Shown here: piece by piece, positions 8,178-17,302 of the stretch
Numbering within the stretch: position 1 is the first letter of the stretch
How the letters are laid out: the number at the start of each line of letters is the position of its first letter
Source: Streptomyces sp. NBC_00239
GTDB lineage: Bacteria; Actinomycetota; Actinomycetes; Streptomycetales; Streptomycetaceae
Assembly: GCF_036194065.1 (NCBI RefSeq)
Contig: NZ_CP108095.1
Coordinates: forward strand, 496,001 to 560,000
Direction: 5' to 3'
DNA: 64,000 nt
The notes under the pieces: generated by a model
Told to the model about the DNA's origin: nothing
The model's input: the letters and a program-made list of their open reading frames with translations, nothing else
Database searches by the model: none
Translations under genes and position numbers: made by a program

Positions 8178-9474
8178 TCAGCGACGGCGGGCCGTCACGT
8201 CCACACGGGCGATGTGCGCCATGGGGTGGCGCTTGCCGGTCAGTACTCCGTCGAACCGCTCGTCGCCGGTGAGGTACCGACGGAAGAAGGCGTCGATGTA
8301 GGCCGCGCCGACCCGCCGTTGACCGGCTTCGGTCAGCTGGGGCTCGTAGGCGGAGCCACCGGGTTCGGCGCACTGGCCGGGGTGGTCGGCGTCGTGACCG
8401 GCATCGTCGCGGGCGGCGACCTCTCCGCCGGCGGGCGACCACCGCGTGTTGAAGTAGTTGTGGTTCGCACCGTGTATCTCGACCTGGTGGAACCCGGCGG
8501 TGCTCTTGGCGGTCGCGTCGGCGGCGAAGGAGAGGGCTTCACGGCCGACCTGCCCGTCGCAGGTCCCGCGCATCACGGCCACGGGCGTCCGGGTGATCTC
8601 GTACGCGGACACGTCCTCGGTCATGACGTTGTACGCGGGGGCCAGCGCCATGACCGCCCTGACCTTGACCCCGGCGGGCCACTGGGCCTTGTGGCGGTCG
8701 GCCGCCTGCCATGTCACGCCCGCGCCGCCGCGGGAGTGGCCCATGGTCCCGACCTTGTTCAGGTCGACGCGGCGCCTGAAGTCGACAGGCTGCGGCTTGC
8801 CCGTGGCCGCGTCGCGGAACGCGCCGACTAGACCGCCACGGCCCGCGGTGCTGAGCCGCTGCCACAGGGCGAGGTGCTTGTTGATCAGGTCGGACCGTGC
8901 GGAAGCGTTCTCGTCGCCCCACACCGACGCGGCGTTGATGCCGTTGGCACGGATGGACACCACGATGAAGCCGCGGGCGGCCAGTTGCCTGCCGAGGTAG
9001 TCGTAGCCGCGCTCGTTGGCGATGGGACGGGTGCCGGGGGCGCAGGGCCAGCTGAACAGCTTCCGGCTGGCGGCCTCGTACGCGTTCCCAGTCCTGGGCC
9101 CGTTCGGCGGCGCTGCGGGCCGCCGCTGCCGCCCGGTCCGCGCAGGTCTCGTGCCAGCCGTGGAGCTGGACGACGAGTGGCCGCGGCGCGGCACCGAGGT
9201 CCTTCGGGTAGTGCACGATCGCGGCGATCTCGACCGGCTCCCCGGTTCCCGGCAGCCGGTAGGCCTGGTCGCCCAGGTTGTAGGTGACGGCGGCGACGCC
9301 CTGCGACTCCCGGGCTCCTAGCTCGCGGGCCCCGGCGTCGGGGGTCGCGGCGGAGGCGGTGCCCCCCGGCAGGGCCTGCGGCAGGAGGAGGGCCACCGCG
9401 GACGCGGCGAGTGTGCAGGCTCGGAGCGAGCGGCGGCGAGCAGCCGTGGGTGTGGGCGTGTCGTGGTGCTTCAA
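8178..9474 (-). pseudogene. secreted alpha/beta hydrolase, frameshifted
   Basis: Two overlapping frames together give one hydrolase of about 431 residues. The upstream frame, from a TTG at 9474 preceded by GGAG, encodes a signal peptide (LRACTLAASAVALLLPQALP) and the early core up to PLVVQLHGWHETCADR. Around 9070-9105 homology passes to another frame, which continues with KLFSWPCAPGTRP, GYDYLGRQLAARGF, the nucleophile elbow GTMGHSRGGAG, and a His-bearing HGANHNYFNT. Passing from one frame to the other needs a net one-base insertion (or two-base loss). Apart from that the catalytic residues look intact, so this is either a recent pseudogene or a sequencing error. Family resemblance is to extracellular poly-domain esterases or lipases of Streptomyces. 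Confidence 0.75.
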
Positions 9475-10224
9475 GGACGGTCTCCATGAGCGGTGGGTGG
9501 TCGCGCCGGCGGGCGCCGGACGACGGCTTCGATCCGACAGACGTCCGACGGGTCCGGAGGTTGCCGGGTCCGTGGAATCCGGCGTGGTCGCCGCCACGTC
9601 GCACAGGGCGCGGTACGACGTGGCGGCGGTCAGCGGTCAGGCGTTGCGCCTGCTCGTCTTCCGGATCCGGTCCGCGTAGGCGGGCACGCTGGTGTGCAGG
9701 CCCCGGCCGGGCGAGGGGGCGACACCCGCGGCATCGGGAGGGCGGGTGCCGGACGGACTCCGGTCATCCGCGCCGGTGTCCGAAAGGGCGTCGGCGAGGC
9801 CGAGTCCGGCGTACCCCGGCAGCGGTACGCGGGACCCGGGCCGGGCACGCGGGCCGGGATGCCGGCGCGGAGCTGCGGAAACGGCCCGCGGACGAGGGGC
9901 ACGTCGACGCCCCGGCGGAGCGGTCTTCCGGTCAGCGCGGCCGAGACCCGTGCCGCACGAATGGCCGGACCGCGAGCTGCCCCGGCCACCCACCGGCTCC
10001 TACGCTTCCCCCTGTTCGGACCCACCGATTCCGCAACGTGCCCGTCATCGGCGGGCCGGCCCGCGTGGTGCGCGTACGACCTTCTGCCCCGGCTCCCCCG
10101 TACCTCGCTCCCCACCACCCGCAGCTCCGCCAGCTCCCGCCGGCTGGTTCCCCCCACCCCGCATCAAAAGCCGGACGCGGTACATCGCCGCACCCGGCTT
10201 CCCACAGCAGCGGATTGGAGAATC
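9475..10224. other. 750-base intergenic region; possible short remnant on the minus strand
   Basis: No gene can be supported firmly. On the minus strand the frame ending at 9637 has good third-position GC and an ordered C-terminal part (GYAGLGLADALSD, then TSVPAYADRIRKTSRRNA) over about 80 codons before becoming Arg/Pro-rich, so it may be the tail of a decayed gene. The rest is presumably promoter and leader for the genes on either side. Confidence 0.3.
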
Positions 10225-10875
10225 ATGGCCGGAGGACTGATGGTGAGCGGCGCGATCGCCGTGCTGCTCACAGCGGCCCTGCCCACGCAGCACGGCCCGG
10301 AGGCGATCACGGACCCGCCGACGGACCGGATCGTCATCGACATCGCGACCGTCAACGGATCCGGCTGTCCGAGGGACACCGCGGCCGTGGCCGTCTCCCA
10401 GGACAACACCGCCTTCACGGTCACGTACAGCCAGTACCTCGCCCAGGTCGGCGGCGGGGTCCCGGCCACCGCCGCGCGCCGGAACTGCCAGCTCAACCTC
10501 GTCGTTCACGTACCGCACGGCTTCACCTACGCGATCGCCAGCGCCGACTACCGCGGTTACGCCTCCCTCGCGCGCGGCGCGAACGGCACGGCGAAGGCCT
10601 CGTACTACTTCCAGGGCTCCCCGCAGACGGCGTCCCGCGAGCACCCGTTCGGCGGACCGTACGACGACAACTGGCAGGCCACCGACTCGACCGACTGGGC
10701 GCAGCTGGTGTGGGCGCCGTGCGGGGTCCAACGGAACTTCAACATCAACACCGAACTGCGCGTCCGTCCGGGCACTTCGGCCCCCGGCTCCGTCAGTTAC
10801 ATGACGATGGACTCCACGGACGGCGACATCAGCACCGTGTACCACCTGGCCTGGCGGGAGTGCCCGCCGGCCTGA
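10225..10875 (+). CDS. DUF4360-type secreted protein
   Basis: A 216-residue protein. A short hydrophobic N-terminus (MVSGAIAVLLTAALP) serves as signal peptide. The rest matches the DUF4360 pattern: VNGSGCP near the start of the mature part, a VSQDNTAFTVTYSQY strand, a C-x-L-N-L (NCQLNLVV) segment, a GFTYAIASADYRG strand, and a C-terminal LAWREC. Conserved cysteines (GSGCP, RRNCQL, APCGV, WREC) suggest two disulfides. The family occurs in actinobacteria and fungi, is extracellular and has no known activity. A second ATG at 10240, itself preceded by GGAGG, is an equally good start. Confidence 0.8.
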   Translation: MAGGLMVSGAIAVLLTAALPTQHGPEAITDPPTDRIVIDIATVNGSGCPRDTAAVAVSQDNTAFTVTYSQYLAQVGGGVPATAARRNCQLNLVVHVPHGFTYAIASADYRGYASLARGANGTAKASYYFQGSPQTASREHPFGGPYDDNWQATDSTDWAQLVWAPCGVQRNFNINTELRVRPGTSAPGSVSYMTMDSTDGDISTVYHLAWRECPPA

Positions 10876-11087
10876 CCTCCGTCGCGCGGGGGCCGGTGCC
10901 CCCGCGCGACGCGGCCCGGGGCGCGCTGGGCCGTGGGCTCCGCCGCGCTCATCAGATCGGGTGAGCCATCCGCCCGTGCGGAACACGACGGCCCTCGGAT
11001 CCGTCCGGACGCGATCAGATGGACGGACGCACGGGACAACCACACGAAGAGACGCGCAAGAAGAGACACCGAGGGAACGGACGCACG

Positions 11088-11507
11088 ATGCAGCAGCCGG
11101 GAAAGCCGGGAGAGATCACCCTGTACAGCGGCGCCGATTACCACGGGGCCAGTTGCGCCGTCCCCGCGAACAGCGCGACGTACTCACTCGAAGCCACCGG
11201 CCTCGACCAGATCAAGTCCATCAGGATCACCCAGCCCACCTGGACCGAGGCGGACCCCGCGGCGGACAGGTACACGCTCGATGTCACCCTCTACCTCAAG
11301 CACCCCGGCTCCCCCTATGACACGGACATCCCGGACGTACCGCTCCGGGTGTTCGCGGAGTCGACGCCCGACACCGGTGACTGGGCCGCGGCCCGCTATC
11401 TCAGGGCCATGAGAAACCGCGGCGGCGGCGCATCGGGGCAGACGCAGACCCACGGGCTCGACGAGACCGTCCGCGAGATCCACGACACCCTGCCGCCGCT
11501 CTCCTGA
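11088..11507 (+). CDS. beta/gamma-crystallin-fold protein
   Basis: A 139-residue protein without signal peptide. Residues about 8-45 read GEITLYSGADYHGASCAV and then SLEATGLDQIKSIRI, a Greek-key crystallin motif in which an aromatic (Y) and G-x-S pattern precede an I-x-S-I strand. The second half (YTLDVTLYLKHPG, DVPLRVFAEST) is strand-rich and could complete a second key, ending in a charged tail. Such microbial crystallins can bind calcium and add stability, but no clear N/D-N/D-x-x-S/T-S site was seen. The ATG at 11088 is preferred over upstream 11019 because conserved sequence begins there. Function unknown. Confidence 0.6.
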   Translation: MQQPGKPGEITLYSGADYHGASCAVPANSATYSLEATGLDQIKSIRITQPTWTEADPAADRYTLDVTLYLKHPGSPYDTDIPDVPLRVFAESTPDTGDWAAARYLRAMRNRGGGASGQTQTHGLDETVREIHDTLPPLS

Positions 11508-11574
11508 AGCGGGCGGAGCCGGGTAGGGCCGGACAGAGAAGGCGCTGCGGGAGCCGACGTCCGGGTGGCGGAGT

Positions 11575-12459
11575 TCACGCCCCGGCGCTGCCGCTGGCGC
11601 CCCGCTCGACCGGGATCCACAGCTGGGAGCCGGTCTCCGCGCCGATCTCCACCGGCTGGGTCCGCAGGAGCTCCGGACCCGGCCGGCTCGTGTACGGGTT
11701 CGAGGGGAACCACTGCGTGAACACGTCTCGCCACAGGTCCTGGAGGGCGCTCGGATAGGGCCCGTGGTTGTCGAAGACCGCCCAGGTCCCGGCCGGCACG
11801 TCGAGGGCGTCGAGCTCCTCGGCGGCCGCCTCGGGACCGGTCACCACGCCGATCCAGTAGTCCACCTCGGCGCCCTCCTCCCGGCTGTCCGTCAGGTACA
11901 CCACCGCTGACAGGACCCCCTCCGGCTCGCGGTGGACCAGCTCCTTCATCCGTACGATCGCCCGCTCGTCCAGGCTCGCCAGGTGCTCCGCGGCAGCCGC
12001 GTTGACCCCCTCGTGCACGAGGGGGACCCGGGCCCTCCTGCCGACGACGCGGAACGACTCCTTCTCCACGATCCGGTACCGCATGGTCGTGCCCCCTTCG
12101 ACGACGACACGGAAGGACATGCGCGGCTGTGAGGTGAGCGCCGCACCCGTGCGCCGGGCCTCGCCCGGCCCGATGCCGTGGACCGACCGGAACGCCCGGG
12201 CGAACGCCTCGCCGGAGCCGTACCCGTACCGCACCGCGACATCGAGCAGCGTCCGCTCCCCGGCCAGCACCTCGGCCCCGGCGAGCGTCATCCGCCGGCG
12301 CCGCACGTAGACCGGGAGCGTCATCCCGGCGAGCGCGGAGAACAGCCGCCGGAAGTGGTACTCCGAGACCCCGGCGATCCGGGCCACCTCGGCCATGTCG
12401 ACCTCCCGGTCGAGGCAGGTCTCCAGGTTGTCTAGCGCTTGATTCAGCCGCTCCAGCAC
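11575..12459 (-). CDS. AraC-family regulator with GyrI-like effector domain
   Basis: A 294-residue regulator. The N-terminal 105 residues hold two helix-turn-helix motifs of the AraC family (VDMAEVARIAGVSEYHFRR, then TLLDVAVRYGYGSGEAFARA and FRSVHGIGPGEAR). Residues about 130-294 are a GyrI-like (effector-binding, SOUL/BmrR-type) domain that starts MRYRIVEKESFRVVGR and includes VPAGTWAVFDNHGPYP and the C-terminal QLWIPVE. Such proteins, like Rob and SoxS relatives, sense amphipathic drugs. The GTG at 12459 follows AAGGACGG and gives a natural opening, VLERLNQALDN. It is divergent from the serine hydrolase on the right and may control it. Confidence 0.88.
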   Translation of the reverse strand: MLERLNQALDNLETCLDREVDMAEVARIAGVSEYHFRRLFSALAGMTLPVYVRRRRMTLAGAEVLAGERTLLDVAVRYGYGSGEAFARAFRSVHGIGPGEARRTGAALTSQPRMSFRVVVEGGTTMRYRIVEKESFRVVGRRARVPLVHEGVNAAAAEHLASLDERAIVRMKELVHREPEGVLSAVVYLTDSREEGAEVDYWIGVVTGPEAAAEELDALDVPAGTWAVFDNHGPYPSALQDLWRDVFTQWFPSNPYTSRPGPELLRTQPVEIGAETGSQLWIPVERGASGSAGA

Positions 12460-12653
12460 GGGTATCCGTCCTTCTTCCTCGTGTCTCCACCACATGAACG
12501 CCCACCCTGCCGACCGGCCGCAATCGCAGAGCCGCAGGAGCCGCAACGGGGCCGTCCTTGACGGAGTCGGCAGAATTCGATCGCGCCCCACCCGACAAAA
12601 CCGGTGCGGGAACTGTCGGGCCGGAAGCCCCGCGTTGCCCGAGGCTTACACCC

Positions 12654-13769
12654 ATGACTGATATTGCAGGAGTGTGCGAGCCGCGGTTTGCCGCAGTCCG
12701 CGAGGTACTCGCGGCTTTGCTCGACAAGGACGATGTGGGTGCCTCGGTGGCCGTGTTCGTCGACGGCGAGCCGGTGGTCGACATCTGGGGCGGGTACGCC
12801 GACGCGGACCGTTCCGTCAGCTGGGAGCGCGACACCCTCGCCTGTGTGAACTCGACGACCAAGAACATGATCGCCCTGTGTGCGCTGATCCTGGCCGACC
12901 GGGGCCGGCTCGACCTGTCCGCGCCGGTCGCCGCCTATTGGCCCGAGTTCGCCGCGGCCGGCAAGGAGAACGTGCTGGTGCGGCACGCCCTGTCGCACAC
13001 CGCGGGACTGCCGGACCTGTCCGGGCTGACGGCGGTCGAGGAGCTGTACGACTGGGAGAGCGTGACGGCACGGCTGGCCGCGCAGGCCCCCGAATGGGAA
13101 CCGGGAACGGCCGCCGGCTACCACGCGCTCACCTTCGGGTTCCTCGTCGGTGAGATCGTCCGCCGCGTCACCGGGCGCAGTCTCGGCGAGTTCCTCGCCG
13201 AAGAGGTGGCCGAGCCGCTGGGCGCGGACTTCCACGTCGGGCTCCCCGCGGAGCACGACCACCGCGTCGCGCCGCTGATCCCGCCGCCGTCACTGACCTC
13301 CGAGTACGCCTCCAGCGCGCCGCCCGGACCGGACGGCGCTCGCCGGGAGTACACCGGCGCCGCGATCAGCGTCGGGGACGTGAACTCCGTGGCCTGGCGT
13401 CGCGCCCAGATCCCTGCGGTGAACGGCTTCGGCAACGCCCGGTCGGTCGCCCTCGCCCACTCGGTACTGGCCAACCGGGGATCGGCCGGCGGTGTGCGAC
13501 TGCTGTCCCCGCAGGGCTGCGAGCCCGCGTGGCAGGAGGTGTTCCGCGGCGACGACCGCGTCCTGCGGACGCCCATGTCCTGGACCATGGGCTTCGGCAA
13601 GTTCGGCAACACCTTCGGCTGGGGCGGCTGGGGCGGCTCTCTGGTCATGAGCGATCCCGACTCACGCATGACGGTGGCCTACGTCATGAACCAGATGATC
13701 GACAGGGAACGGCGGGAGGACGACCGCGGCATGGAGATCATCATGGCCGCCTACGGTGGACTGCGCTGA
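12654..13769 (+). CDS. serine hydrolase, beta-lactamase/class C family (EstB-like)
   Basis: A 371-residue protein. The S-x-x-K motif is S67-T-T-K70 in CVNSTTKNM. The Y-x-N position is Y156 in AGYHALTFGF, a Tyr with Ala instead of Asn as in family VIII carboxylesterases. The third element lies near WGGWGGSLVMSDP in place of KTG. There is no signal peptide, so it is cytosolic, arguing for an esterase or peptidase rather than beta-lactamase. It is divergent from the AraC-GyrI regulator with 194 bases between, a TTACA-type -10 near 12647. A tight gap leads to the next hydrolase gene. Confidence 0.88.
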   Translation: MTDIAGVCEPRFAAVREVLAALLDKDDVGASVAVFVDGEPVVDIWGGYADADRSVSWERDTLACVNSTTKNMIALCALILADRGRLDLSAPVAAYWPEFAAAGKENVLVRHALSHTAGLPDLSGLTAVEELYDWESVTARLAAQAPEWEPGTAAGYHALTFGFLVGEIVRRVTGRSLGEFLAEEVAEPLGADFHVGLPAEHDHRVAPLIPPPSLTSEYASSAPPGPDGARREYTGAAISVGDVNSVAWRRAQIPAVNGFGNARSVALAHSVLANRGSAGGVRLLSPQGCEPAWQEVFRGDDRVLRTPMSWTMGFGKFGNTFGWGGWGGSLVMSDPDSRMTVAYVMNQMIDRERREDDRGMEIIMAAYGGLR

Positions 13770-13819
13770 CGTCCCAACGGCAGTGCGGTCCGGGGATGTT
13801 GCGCTGTGGATGAAATGCG

Positions 13820-13849
13820 TTGGCCGTCGATCAGCGCCGAGGCTAGCTT
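13820..13849 (+). promoter_or_regulatory. promoter for leaderless alpha/beta hydrolase gene
   Basis: A -35-like TTGGCC at 13820-13825 and -10-like TAGCTT at 13844-13849 are separated by 18 bases. The -10 ends 7 bases before the ATG at 13857, so transcription should start at or within a base or two of the A of the start codon. No ribosome-binding site precedes that ATG, which agrees with a leaderless mRNA. Confidence 0.55.
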
Positions 13850-13856
13850 TGCCGCC

Positions 13857-14720
13857 ATGCACGAGTTGATCACCGACGACGGTCGGACACTGGCGGTGGA
13901 GGAATGGGGCGACCCCACCGGGATACCGGTCGTCTACCTGCACGGCAGCCCGATGAGCCGACTGGCCCGGTACCCGGACGATTCCCTGTTCCACGAGCTC
14001 GGCATCCGGCTGATCACCTATGACCGGCCCGGGTTCGGAGGTTCCACGCCGAGGCCGGGGCGCCGGGTCGTCGACGCCGCCGCCGATGTGGCCACCATCA
14101 CGGCCGCACTCGGCATGCAGCGCTTCGCGGTGTTCGGGGTGTCCGGGGGCGGCCCGCACGCCTTGGCCGTCGCTGCCCGGTATCCCGAACGAGTGACACG
14201 GCTGGGGGCGCTGGCGAGCCTGGCGCCGCGTGACGCGGCCGGGCTGGACTGGACCGCCGACATGAGCGAGGGGAACCGCCACAGCGCCGCCGTGGCACTG
14301 ACCGGGAGGCGAGCCGTCAACGAGCACCTGGCGAACCTCGGAACGGCCGATTTTCCGCCGCTGCCCGAGATCGAACAGGCAGTCCTCTCCCGACCGGAGA
14401 TCAGCGCGATGATCGGCCCGGCGTTCGCCGAAGCGGTCCGGCCGGGACTGGACGGCTGGGTGGACGACGTCACCGCGCTCTTCGGCACGGAATGGGGATT
14501 CGACCCGGCGGACATCACGGTCCCGGCGCGGATCTGGCACGGCGGCCTCGACACCCTGGTGCCCCCTGCGCACGGCGAGTGGCTCGCCGCACGCATGCCG
14601 ACGGCAACGCTGACCCGACAGGCCGATGCCGGGCACGGCGGCCACTTCGACGCCACCCCCGCGATGCTCGCCTGGCTGATCGGCGGTTCCAACGGCGAGG
14701 CGGACGGCCCCGGAAGCTGA
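13857..14720 (+). CDS. alpha/beta-fold hydrolase
   Basis: A 287-residue cytosolic hydrolase. The oxyanion-hole region is VVYLHGSPMS (26-35), followed by the DRPGFGGS strand. The nucleophile elbow is GVSGGGPHAL with S96. The acid is likely the Asp of GGLDTLVPP near 235, and the His lies in DAGHGGHFD near 265. Size and order fit the epoxide hydrolase, haloperoxidase and esterase group; the substrate is unknown. The -10 element 7 bases upstream of its ATG and lack of ribosome-binding site suggest leaderless translation. It follows the serine hydrolase gene by 87 bases but has its own promoter. Confidence 0.88.
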   Translation: MHELITDDGRTLAVEEWGDPTGIPVVYLHGSPMSRLARYPDDSLFHELGIRLITYDRPGFGGSTPRPGRRVVDAAADVATITAALGMQRFAVFGVSGGGPHALAVAARYPERVTRLGALASLAPRDAAGLDWTADMSEGNRHSAAVALTGRRAVNEHLANLGTADFPPLPEIEQAVLSRPEISAMIGPAFAEAVRPGLDGWVDDVTALFGTEWGFDPADITVPARIWHGGLDTLVPPAHGEWLAARMPTATLTRQADAGHGGHFDATPAMLAWLIGGSNGEADGPGS

Positions 14721-14829
14721 CCCCACGACCCGGAGCGGGGCGGTCGCGCCGACCGGCGTGCCCGCCCGGCTGCTGCCCCGGCCGGCGCGTGCGACGAGGA
14801 CCGTGCTCGACCACCCGAGGCAGCTTCGT
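14721..14829. terminator. convergent spacer with GC-rich hairpins
   Basis: The 109 bases between the two convergent stop codons contain GC-rich imperfect inverted repeats (GCCGACCGGC, and GCCCGG with CCGGGC-like arms around 14750-14790). A bidirectional terminator is likely, but no single stem stands out. Confidence 0.35.
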
Positions 14830-15687
14830 TCATGATCCGGAGCGCCAGCCCTGGTGGGCGTGCAGGGTGCCGTCCAGCACCGTGACAGCGCTGCCGGTGA
14901 GGTGCACGCGGTCGCCGTGCACGGCCGTGCGGACCAGGCCCGTACGCGCGGACGCCTGGAGGCCGGTGAGCTCGTTGCGGCCGAGCCGCGCCGACCAGAA
15001 GGGGGCGAGCACGGTGTGGGCGCTGCCCGTGACCGGGTCCTCGGGGATGCCTCTGGCCGGCGCGAAGAAGCGGGAGACGAAGTCGTACTCCCCACCCCCC
15101 TCGGCCGCCGGAGCCGTGATGATGACGCCGCGCAGGCCCTCGCGGCGCGTCAGAGCCGCCACCGCGTCCATGTCGGGAGTCACGGCTCGGACAGCGGCCT
15201 CATCGGACAGGACGGTCAGCAGATCGCCGACTCCATCGGAACGAAACGTGGCCTCGGGGGTGGTTCCCAGCGCCTCGAACAGCCCGGTCGGCACGGGCAC
15301 GGCGGTTCTGGGCCCTGCGGGAAAGTCCAGCGTGATGCTGCCGCGTTCGTCGGCGTGCGTGACGAGGACGCCGTGCTGCCGGCTCATGAACCGCACGGTG
15401 CCGATGATTCCGCGCTCAACGCGCAGCACGTGTGCCGTGGCCAACGTGGCATGGCCGCACAGTCGGGACTCGACGAGCGGGGTGAACCATCGGATGGCCC
15501 ACTCGGCGGCGGCATCGGCTGCCGGGGGCAGCGGGAGAGCGAACGCGGTCTCCGACTGGTTCATCTCGGCCGCGATCCGGAGCATCCAGGAGTCCTGCGG
15601 CCACTCCCCGGCCGGCAGGAGACACACGGCCGCCGGGTTCCCTGCGAAAGGACGGTCGGTGAAGGCATCGACGACATGAATACGCAT
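14830..15687 (-). CDS. PhzF-family isomerase/epimerase-like protein
   Basis: A 285-residue protein. The PhzF/YddE fold is clear: MRIHVVDAFTDRPFAGNPAA at the N-terminus, the catalytic Glu E46 in NQSETAFA, then LCGHATLATAHVL, and in the second half EDPVTGSAHTVLAPF. The last motif holds the second half-site of the pseudo-symmetric active site. PhzF itself isomerizes a phenazine intermediate, but most members act on unknown substrates and no phenazine genes are nearby, so it is probably a housekeeping isomerase. The ATG at 15687 starts exactly at the conserved MRIHVVDAF. Confidence 0.92.
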   Translation of the reverse strand: MRIHVVDAFTDRPFAGNPAAVCLLPAGEWPQDSWMLRIAAEMNQSETAFALPLPPAADAAAEWAIRWFTPLVESRLCGHATLATAHVLRVERGIIGTVRFMSRQHGVLVTHADERGSITLDFPAGPRTAVPVPTGLFEALGTTPEATFRSDGVGDLLTVLSDEAAVRAVTPDMDAVAALTRREGLRGVIITAPAAEGGGEYDFVSRFFAPARGIPEDPVTGSAHTVLAPFWSARLGRNELTGLQASARTGLVRTAVHGDRVHLTGSAVTVLDGTLHAHQGWRSGS

Positions 15688-15808
15688 GTCAGGACCGTAG
15701 GGATGCACCGGCACGCCCTACCAAGGCCAATTCGCGAAAGGTGGACTGGCGCGGAGCCACTGCGCCGGCAGGCCCTCTTGTCGTTGCTCTCCGGCGGGAG
15801 GGTGACCG

Positions 15809-16174
15809 TCAGCAGCTGTTCCCCGGGGCGGCGGCGGTCGCCCTGAGGAGGTCGCGCACCAGGTCGAAGTCGATCTGTTCCGGCTTCCTGAACCGCAGGC
15901 AGCCCTTGCCCATGTCGTGTCCGGCGAGCCGCTCGGCGAAGGCGTCCCGGACGTCGGTGCGCATCAGGTAGAACGAGATGTACTGCTTCTGGGCGGCGAA
16001 GGCGATCTCGGCCGTGCCGTTCCGCTCGTACACCGGCATGCCGTACCTCATCACCTCGGTGAACCCGGCCAGCTCACCCCTGCACAGGTCGCGCAGCCGT
16101 GCCAGGGCCGGCTGCCGCTGTCCGGCCGCCTCGGCGAGGTAGCCGTCGACGTCCACGCTCTCGCTCCGCACCAT
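15809..16174 (-). CDS. DUF1801 domain protein
   Basis: A 121-residue protein, MVRSESVDVDGYLAEAAG onward, with the DUF1801 (YdhG-like) pattern: R-D-L-C-R-x-E segment, VMRYGMPVYERNG, FAAQKQYISFYLM, and the C-terminal GKGCLRFRKPEQIDFDLVRD. This small alpha-beta fold is related to steroid-delta-isomerase-sized proteins and is often found as a stand-alone gene of unknown role (some members are thought to bind iron or act in redox stress). It is divergent from the membrane protein to its right with 81 bases between. The family is recognized with confidence; function is not known. Confidence 0.85.
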   Translation of the reverse strand: MVRSESVDVDGYLAEAAGQRQPALARLRDLCRGELAGFTEVMRYGMPVYERNGTAEIAFAAQKQYISFYLMRTDVRDAFAERLAGHDMGKGCLRFRKPEQIDFDLVRDLLRATAAAPGNSC

Positions 16175-16255
16175 GGGCCGAGCCTACCGGGGGGTGCGCG
16201 GGTCGGGGGCGGCGCTCGGGTGGCGCAGGCCGGTGCGGTGGGGTCCGCTGGGGGG

Positions 16256-17242
16256 ATGTACGACCGTACCGGCCCGTGGTGGGCTGAGCTGCCGCCCGCC
16301 GCGGGCGCCGCGGTCATGGCCACCTGCACCCTGTCGATCGGCCTGCGGCTGGCCGGGCACGAGGCCGTCTCCCTGGTCCTGTTCGCCCTGTCCGGACTGG
16401 GCTGGGTGCTGCTGGCGGGCGAATTCCTGGTCCGCCTGCTCGGCAACCGGCGGCGGTGGCGCTCGGACGCCGACACCCCGCCGGCGCTGACGGCCGTGGC
16501 CGCCACCACCGTGGTGGGCGTCCGCTGCTCGCAGTTCGGCTGGACGGGCGTGGCGTACGCGCTGCTCGCGGTGGCCACGTTCATCTGGCCGGTGCTCCTC
16601 TACACCGTGGTCCGCGGCTGGCACCGGCGCATGCCCGGGTCCGCCTTCCTGGTGTGCGTGGCCACGCAGGGCCCCGCCGTCCTCGCCGCGACCCTGGCCG
16701 CCGGTCCCGCACCCGCGTTCACCGGGGGCGTCCCCTGGCTCGGGGACGCCGCCCTCGCCGCGTTCGTCCTGGGGCTGCTCCTCTACGCCGAGGCGCTGGT
16801 GCGCTTCGACTTCCGGCAGATCCGGGAGGGCGGCGGGGACCAGTGGATCGCGGGCGGTGCACTGGCGATCTCGGCGCTGGCCGGGTCCAAGCTCCTCGCC
16901 CTGCCCCAGTGGGCGGGCAGCGGGCACACCGCGCTGCGGGCCGTGACGGTGACCCTCATCGTGCTCGCCCTGGCGTGGTACGTCGTCCTGCTGACGGCCG
17001 AGGCCCGCTGGCCCCGCCCGTCGTACGACATCCGCCGCTGGGCCACCGTGTTCCCCCTGGGCATGACCGCCGTGGCCTGCCTGTCCGCGGCGGCGGTCGC
17101 AGGCCTCGACTGGATGCACTCCACCGGGCTGGTGCTGCTGTGGATCGCGCTCGGCATGTGGCTCGTGACGGCCGGCGGGCTGGTCCTGTCTCTGCGACGG
17201 CACCGCGTCGGGCAGCCGTCCGGTCCGGGCACGCTCCCCTAG
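16256..17242 (+). CDS. TDT/SLAC1-like transporter (tellurite resistance/C4-dicarboxylate family)
   Basis: A 328-residue integral membrane protein with about ten hydrophobic segments, matching the TehA/SLAC1 fold of five helical hairpins. The first hairpin (PPAAGAAVMATCTLSIGLRL) is the conserved opening, with cytosolic Arg-rich loops after even-numbered helices (LLGNRRRWRSDADTPPALTA). Family members are anion channels or C4-dicarboxylate and sulfite exporters; the bacterial TehA in this family transports chloride-like anions. The exact substrate is unclear. The ATG at 16256 directly follows a run of G's that may act as ribosome-binding site. Single gene. Confidence 0.75.
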   Translation: MYDRTGPWWAELPPAAGAAVMATCTLSIGLRLAGHEAVSLVLFALSGLGWVLLAGEFLVRLLGNRRRWRSDADTPPALTAVAATTVVGVRCSQFGWTGVAYALLAVATFIWPVLLYTVVRGWHRRMPGSAFLVCVATQGPAVLAATLAAGPAPAFTGGVPWLGDAALAAFVLGLLLYAEALVRFDFRQIREGGGDQWIAGGALAISALAGSKLLALPQWAGSGHTALRAVTVTLIVLALAWYVVLLTAEARWPRPSYDIRRWATVFPLGMTAVACLSAAAVAGLDWMHSTGLVLLWIALGMWLVTAGGLVLSLRRHRVGQPSGPGTLP

Positions 17243-17302
17243 TGCTGCGAGCGGCACGGTTCACCGGGTTGCGATGCCGCGGCCGGCGATCGCCGGAACG
17301 GG

